From the NCBI RefSeq assembly GCF_039023475.1, contig NZ_JBCHVB010000003.1, positions 124,001-188,000 of the forward strand: a DNA stretch of 64,000 nucleotides, read 5' to 3'. This DNA comes from Erwinia sp039023475 (GTDB taxonomy: Bacteria > Pseudomonadota > Gammaproteobacteria > Enterobacterales > Enterobacteriaceae). A program made the position numbers and the translations under genes. Positions 61,588 to 64,000 of this stretch are shown piece by piece (positions within the stretch are counted from its first letter, which is position 1; the number at the start of each line of letters is the position of its first letter). The notes under the pieces are model-generated. The model ran no database searches, had not been told where the DNA came from, and saw only the letters and a program-made list of their open reading frames with translations.

Positions 61588-62787
61588 GTGCGTAAGGAAA
61601 AGAACTCATCGGCAGGACTGGTGGTGATTCTCGGTCTGCTGGCGATGCTGATGCCATTATCCATCGATATGTATTTGCCTGCGCTACCGCAAATTGCCCG
61701 CGAATTTGACGTTCCGGCGGGCAGCGTGCAGATGACGCTGAACCTTTATATACTCGGATTTGCTCTCGGACAGCTGATTTACGGTCCGCTGGCGGACAGT
61801 TTTGGCCGCAAGCCGGTGATCGCCATCGGCACGCTGATCTTCGCCGTGGCCGCCGCCGCCTGCGCGCTGTCGCAGACGATTGAACAGCTGATTTTTATGC
61901 GTCTGCTGCATGGCCTCTCCGCCGCTGCGGGCAGCGTGGTCATCAGCGCGCTGATGCGCGACAGCTACTCGAAGGAGGAGTTTTCGCGCATGATGTCCTT
62001 CGTGATGCTGGTCACCACGATCGCGCCGCTGCTGGCACCCATTATTGGCGGCTGGATGCTGATTCTGTGGAGCTGGCATGCCATCTTCTGGGCTATCTCG
62101 CTGGCCGCCGTGGTAACGACGGTGCTGGTGGTGACGCAAATCAAAGAAACGCTGCCCGTGGAGAAGCGTCAGAAATTCAACCTGCGCACCACGCTGAGAA
62201 ACTTTCTGTCGCTGTTTCGCCACAAGCGCGTGTTCAGCTATATGCTGGCAAGCGGCTTCTCCTTTGCCGGGATGTTCTCTTTCCTTAACGCCGGCCCCTT
62301 TGTCTATATCGAACTGAACCACATCAGTCCGCAGGATTTCGGCTATTACTTCGCCCTGAATGTGGTCTTTCTCTTCCTGATTACGCTGCTTAACAGCCGC
62401 TGCGTACGCCGGTTCGGGCCGGTGGCGATGTTCAGGCTGGGGCTGCTGATCCAGTTCGCGATGGGCATCTGGCTGGTGATCGTCAGCGCGCTGAACCTGG
62501 GCTTTCTGCCGATGGTATTTGGCGTGGCGATGTTTATCGGCTGCGTGGCGATGGTTTCATCCAACGCGATGGCGGTTATCCTTGATGAATTCCCGCATAT
62601 GGCCGGCACGGCCTCATCGCTGGCCGGGACGCTGCGCTTTGGCGTGGGGGCGCTGATTGGTGCGCTGCTCTCCGTGATGCCTTTCAACAGCGCCTGGCCG
62701 ATGGTGGGCTCAATCTTTATCTGCGCCACGGTATCCATTTTGCTGTTTATCTACGCCACCCGCCCGCGAAAAGGCGCAACGGTCTGA
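61588..62787 (+). CDS. bcr: Bcr, MFS drug/sulfonamide-bicyclomycin efflux pump
   Basis: 399 aa, 12 TM DHA1-family antiporter. MLMPLSIDMYLPALP in TM1, loop 2-3 motif GPLADSFGRKP, motif C in TM5 (TTIAPLLAPIIGGW), DEFPHMAGTASSLAGTLRFG in the C-half: all Bcr/CflA hallmarks. The start is a GTG with AGGAG 10 bases upstream. Follows rsuA, probably in one transcript, as in E. coli. Confidence 0.95.
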   Translation: MRKEKNSSAGLVVILGLLAMLMPLSIDMYLPALPQIAREFDVPAGSVQMTLNLYILGFALGQLIYGPLADSFGRKPVIAIGTLIFAVAAAACALSQTIEQLIFMRLLHGLSAAAGSVVISALMRDSYSKEEFSRMMSFVMLVTTIAPLLAPIIGGWMLILWSWHAIFWAISLAAVVTTVLVVTQIKETLPVEKRQKFNLRTTLRNFLSLFRHKRVFSYMLASGFSFAGMFSFLNAGPFVYIELNHISPQDFGYYFALNVVFLFLITLLNSRCVRRFGPVAMFRLGLLIQFAMGIWLVIVSALNLGFLPMVFGVAMFIGCVAMVSSNAMAVILDEFPHMAGTASSLAGTLRFGVGALIGALLSVMPFNSAWPMVGSIFICATVSILLFIYATRPRKGATV

Positions 62788-62800
62788 CATTGTGCTCTTT

Positions 62801-62842
62801 CAGCCCGTCAGGCGAGTGACATAGCCTCCTGCCGACGGGCTG
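62801..62842 (+). terminator. Stem-loop after bcr
   Basis: CAGCCCGTC / GACGGGCTG 9-bp stem enclosing a smaller AGGC/GCCT hairpin, beginning 13 bases past the bcr stop. No U-tract. Confidence 0.55.
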
Positions 62843-63068
62843 CGGACGCGTTTATGTTAGCCATATGTAAATGGAAAACTTAAATAAAGTTACCGATGTG
62901 CAACAATAATGATTGTTTTCCCCGCAGCAACGCGGTAAATATAGGTTCAAAATGAGATATTGCTCTCAAAAATAACCTTATTGTTACGCGTTGCCCGCCG
63001 ATCCCGTTTCTGATGCCAGAAGTTAAACAGCGGTGTGGCGAGCGCCCGATGCGGGCCGGGGAGTTGGG

Positions 63069-63404
63069 ATGGATTCGTTACAACATTCTGTAGTACATCG
63101 TTTACCGCAAAGCTATCGCCGGCAGTATGCCTTAACCGGCTGTAGCGAACTGCAACAGGTTCCGGATCATGCCGGTGACGATCTTATCGGCCTTTGCCTG
63201 CTCAGCCATCAGGGCGAACAGGCCTGGAGCGTCATGCAGCTGATCCAGGACGCGCTGGCTGAAATCCAGCTCGACTGTAGCGTCGTGGAGTGGGAAGGGG
63301 AGCCATGCCTGTTTGTTGCCCGCGAGGATGAGTTCACCACCACCTGCCGCCTGAAAAACTTTGGCGTGAGCATCGCAGAAGCGTTCAGCCAGCCTTCCGC
63401 CTGA
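63069..63404 (+). CDS. yejG: YejG, conserved protein of unknown function
   Basis: 111 aa. C-terminal CSVVEWEGEPCLFVAREDEF and TCRLKNFGVSIAEAFS match E. coli YejG well; the centre is divergent. I start at MDSLQHSVVHRLPQ, with GGGGAG upstream, because it aligns with E. coli; a frame 12 codons longer is unsupported. Converges with yejF with only 5 bases between stops. Confidence 0.9.
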   Translation: MDSLQHSVVHRLPQSYRRQYALTGCSELQQVPDHAGDDLIGLCLLSHQGEQAWSVMQLIQDALAEIQLDCSVVEWEGEPCLFVAREDEFTTTCRLKNFGVSIAEAFSQPSA

Positions 63405-63409
63405 GCCGG

Positions 63410-64000
63410 TCAGGCCAGCGACAGCAGCTGACGGGTATAGGCCTGCTCAGGTGCGGCAAAAACGGCCTCACATTCTCCCTGCTCAACCACTTCCCCCTGC
63501 CGCAACACCACTACCTGATGACACAGCGACCTGACCACCTGCAAATCGTGACTGATAAAGATATAGGCCAGGTGATGCTCCTGTTGCAGCTTTTTCAGCA
63601 GCGCCAGGATCTGCTTCTGCACCGAGCGGTCGAGCGATGAGGTCGGCTCATCCAGAATAATCAGCCGGGGCTGAAGGATCAGCGCCCGGGCAATGGCAAT
63701 ACGCTGGCGCTGGCCGCCTGAAAATTCTGCCGGGTAGCGGTGGCGCGTAGCGGCATCCAGTCCGACCTCCTGCATCGCCTCAATCACCCGGTCTTCCCGC
63801 TGTTTTCCGTTAAGGTCGGGATGGTGAACCTGAAGCCCTTCTTCAATAATCTGCTGGACGTTTAGCCGCGGATTGAGGGCAGAGTTAGGGTCCTGAAAAA
63901 CCACCTGGATCTGACGGCGCACCGGCAGCATTTTGCGGCGATCCCACTGATGAAGCGGCTGCTCGTCAAACCAGATCTCCCCGCCGGAGGCGATTAGCCG
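63410..64000 (-). CDS. yejF: YejF, peptide/microcin C ABC importer ATPase (partial)
   Basis: C-terminal 196 residues of the fused double-ATPase; the gene continues beyond the right edge. Visible: Q-loop (VVFQDPNSALNPRLN), signature EFSGGQRQRIAIARAL, Walker B LIILDEPTSSLD and H-loop FISHDLQVVR. This is the second ATPase half of the OppDF-like YejABEF importer. A Met at 63931 is internal, not a start. Confidence 0.95.
   Translation of the reverse strand, partial: RLIASGGEIWFDEQPLHQWDRRKMLPVRRQIQVVFQDPNSALNPRLNVQQIIEEGLQVHHPDLNGKQREDRVIEAMQEVGLDAATRHRYPAEFSGGQRQRIAIARALILQPRLIILDEPTSSLDRSVQKQILALLKKLQQEHHLAYIFISHDLQVVRSLCHQVVVLRQGEVVEQGECEAVFAAPEQAYTRQLLSLA

Overview
The window reads as chromosome of a gamma-proteobacterium of the order Enterobacterales. 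Gene order follows the Escherichia coli backbone almost block for block: menD-H-B-C-E, yfaY, nrdA-nrdB-yfaE, ubiG, gyrA, rcsC/rcsB-rcsD, micF/ompC, apbE, alkB, yojI, tRNA-Pro, yejL-yejM, yejK, rplY, radD, rsuA, bcr, yejG, yejF. The proteins are close to E. coli but clearly not E. coli. The missing ada and yfaL, and a BapA-type adhesin locus between rcsD and micF, fit an Erwiniaceae-like (Pantoea/Erwinia) or related genome. That placement is inference from memory, not from a search.

Layout. 1-4.8 kb: a tightly overlapping menaquinone operon, with menD cut by the left edge. 4.9-14 kb: yfaY, the class Ia ribonucleotide reductase operon with paired NrdR and DnaA boxes, ubiG and gyrA. 14-20.4 kb: the Rcs phosphorelay (sensor kinase rcsC convergent with the rcsD-rcsB operon). 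20.4-21.6 kb: an MFS transporter.

22.3-47.7 kb is the outstanding region, a complete type I secretion/adhesin locus. It holds an 18.2-kb gene for a roughly 6070-residue BapA/LapA-like adhesin made of about 56 Ig-like repeats. Next come a 555-residue 'mini-Bap' with the same N-terminal prefix and C-terminal secretion tail but only two repeats, a TolC-family outer membrane protein, an ABC exporter with a degenerate C39 domain, and an HlyD-type adaptor. The repeats form a higher-order C-D-A-B-B pentad of about 1.5 kb, tandemly duplicated and then eroded or expanded. Both adhesin genes share a 13-nt translation leader. The spacer between them is full of inverted repeats and ATGGRTTR words.

47.7-53.1 kb: micF and an OmpC-like porin, a 40-codon membrane mini-gene, apbE-alkB and yojI. 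53.1-55.0 kb: a variable, AT-richer pocket next to tRNA-Pro(GGG), with a broken gene, a small unknown gene and a hexapeptide acetyltransferase. 55-64 kb: conserved yej-region genes, ending inside yejF.

How it works together: the adhesins would be exported in one step by the three-component T1SS encoded immediately downstream and displayed at the surface for biofilm formation. The locus lies between the envelope-stress Rcs genes and the osmoregulated micF/ompC pair. A regulatory link is plausible, but nothing in the sequence proves it.
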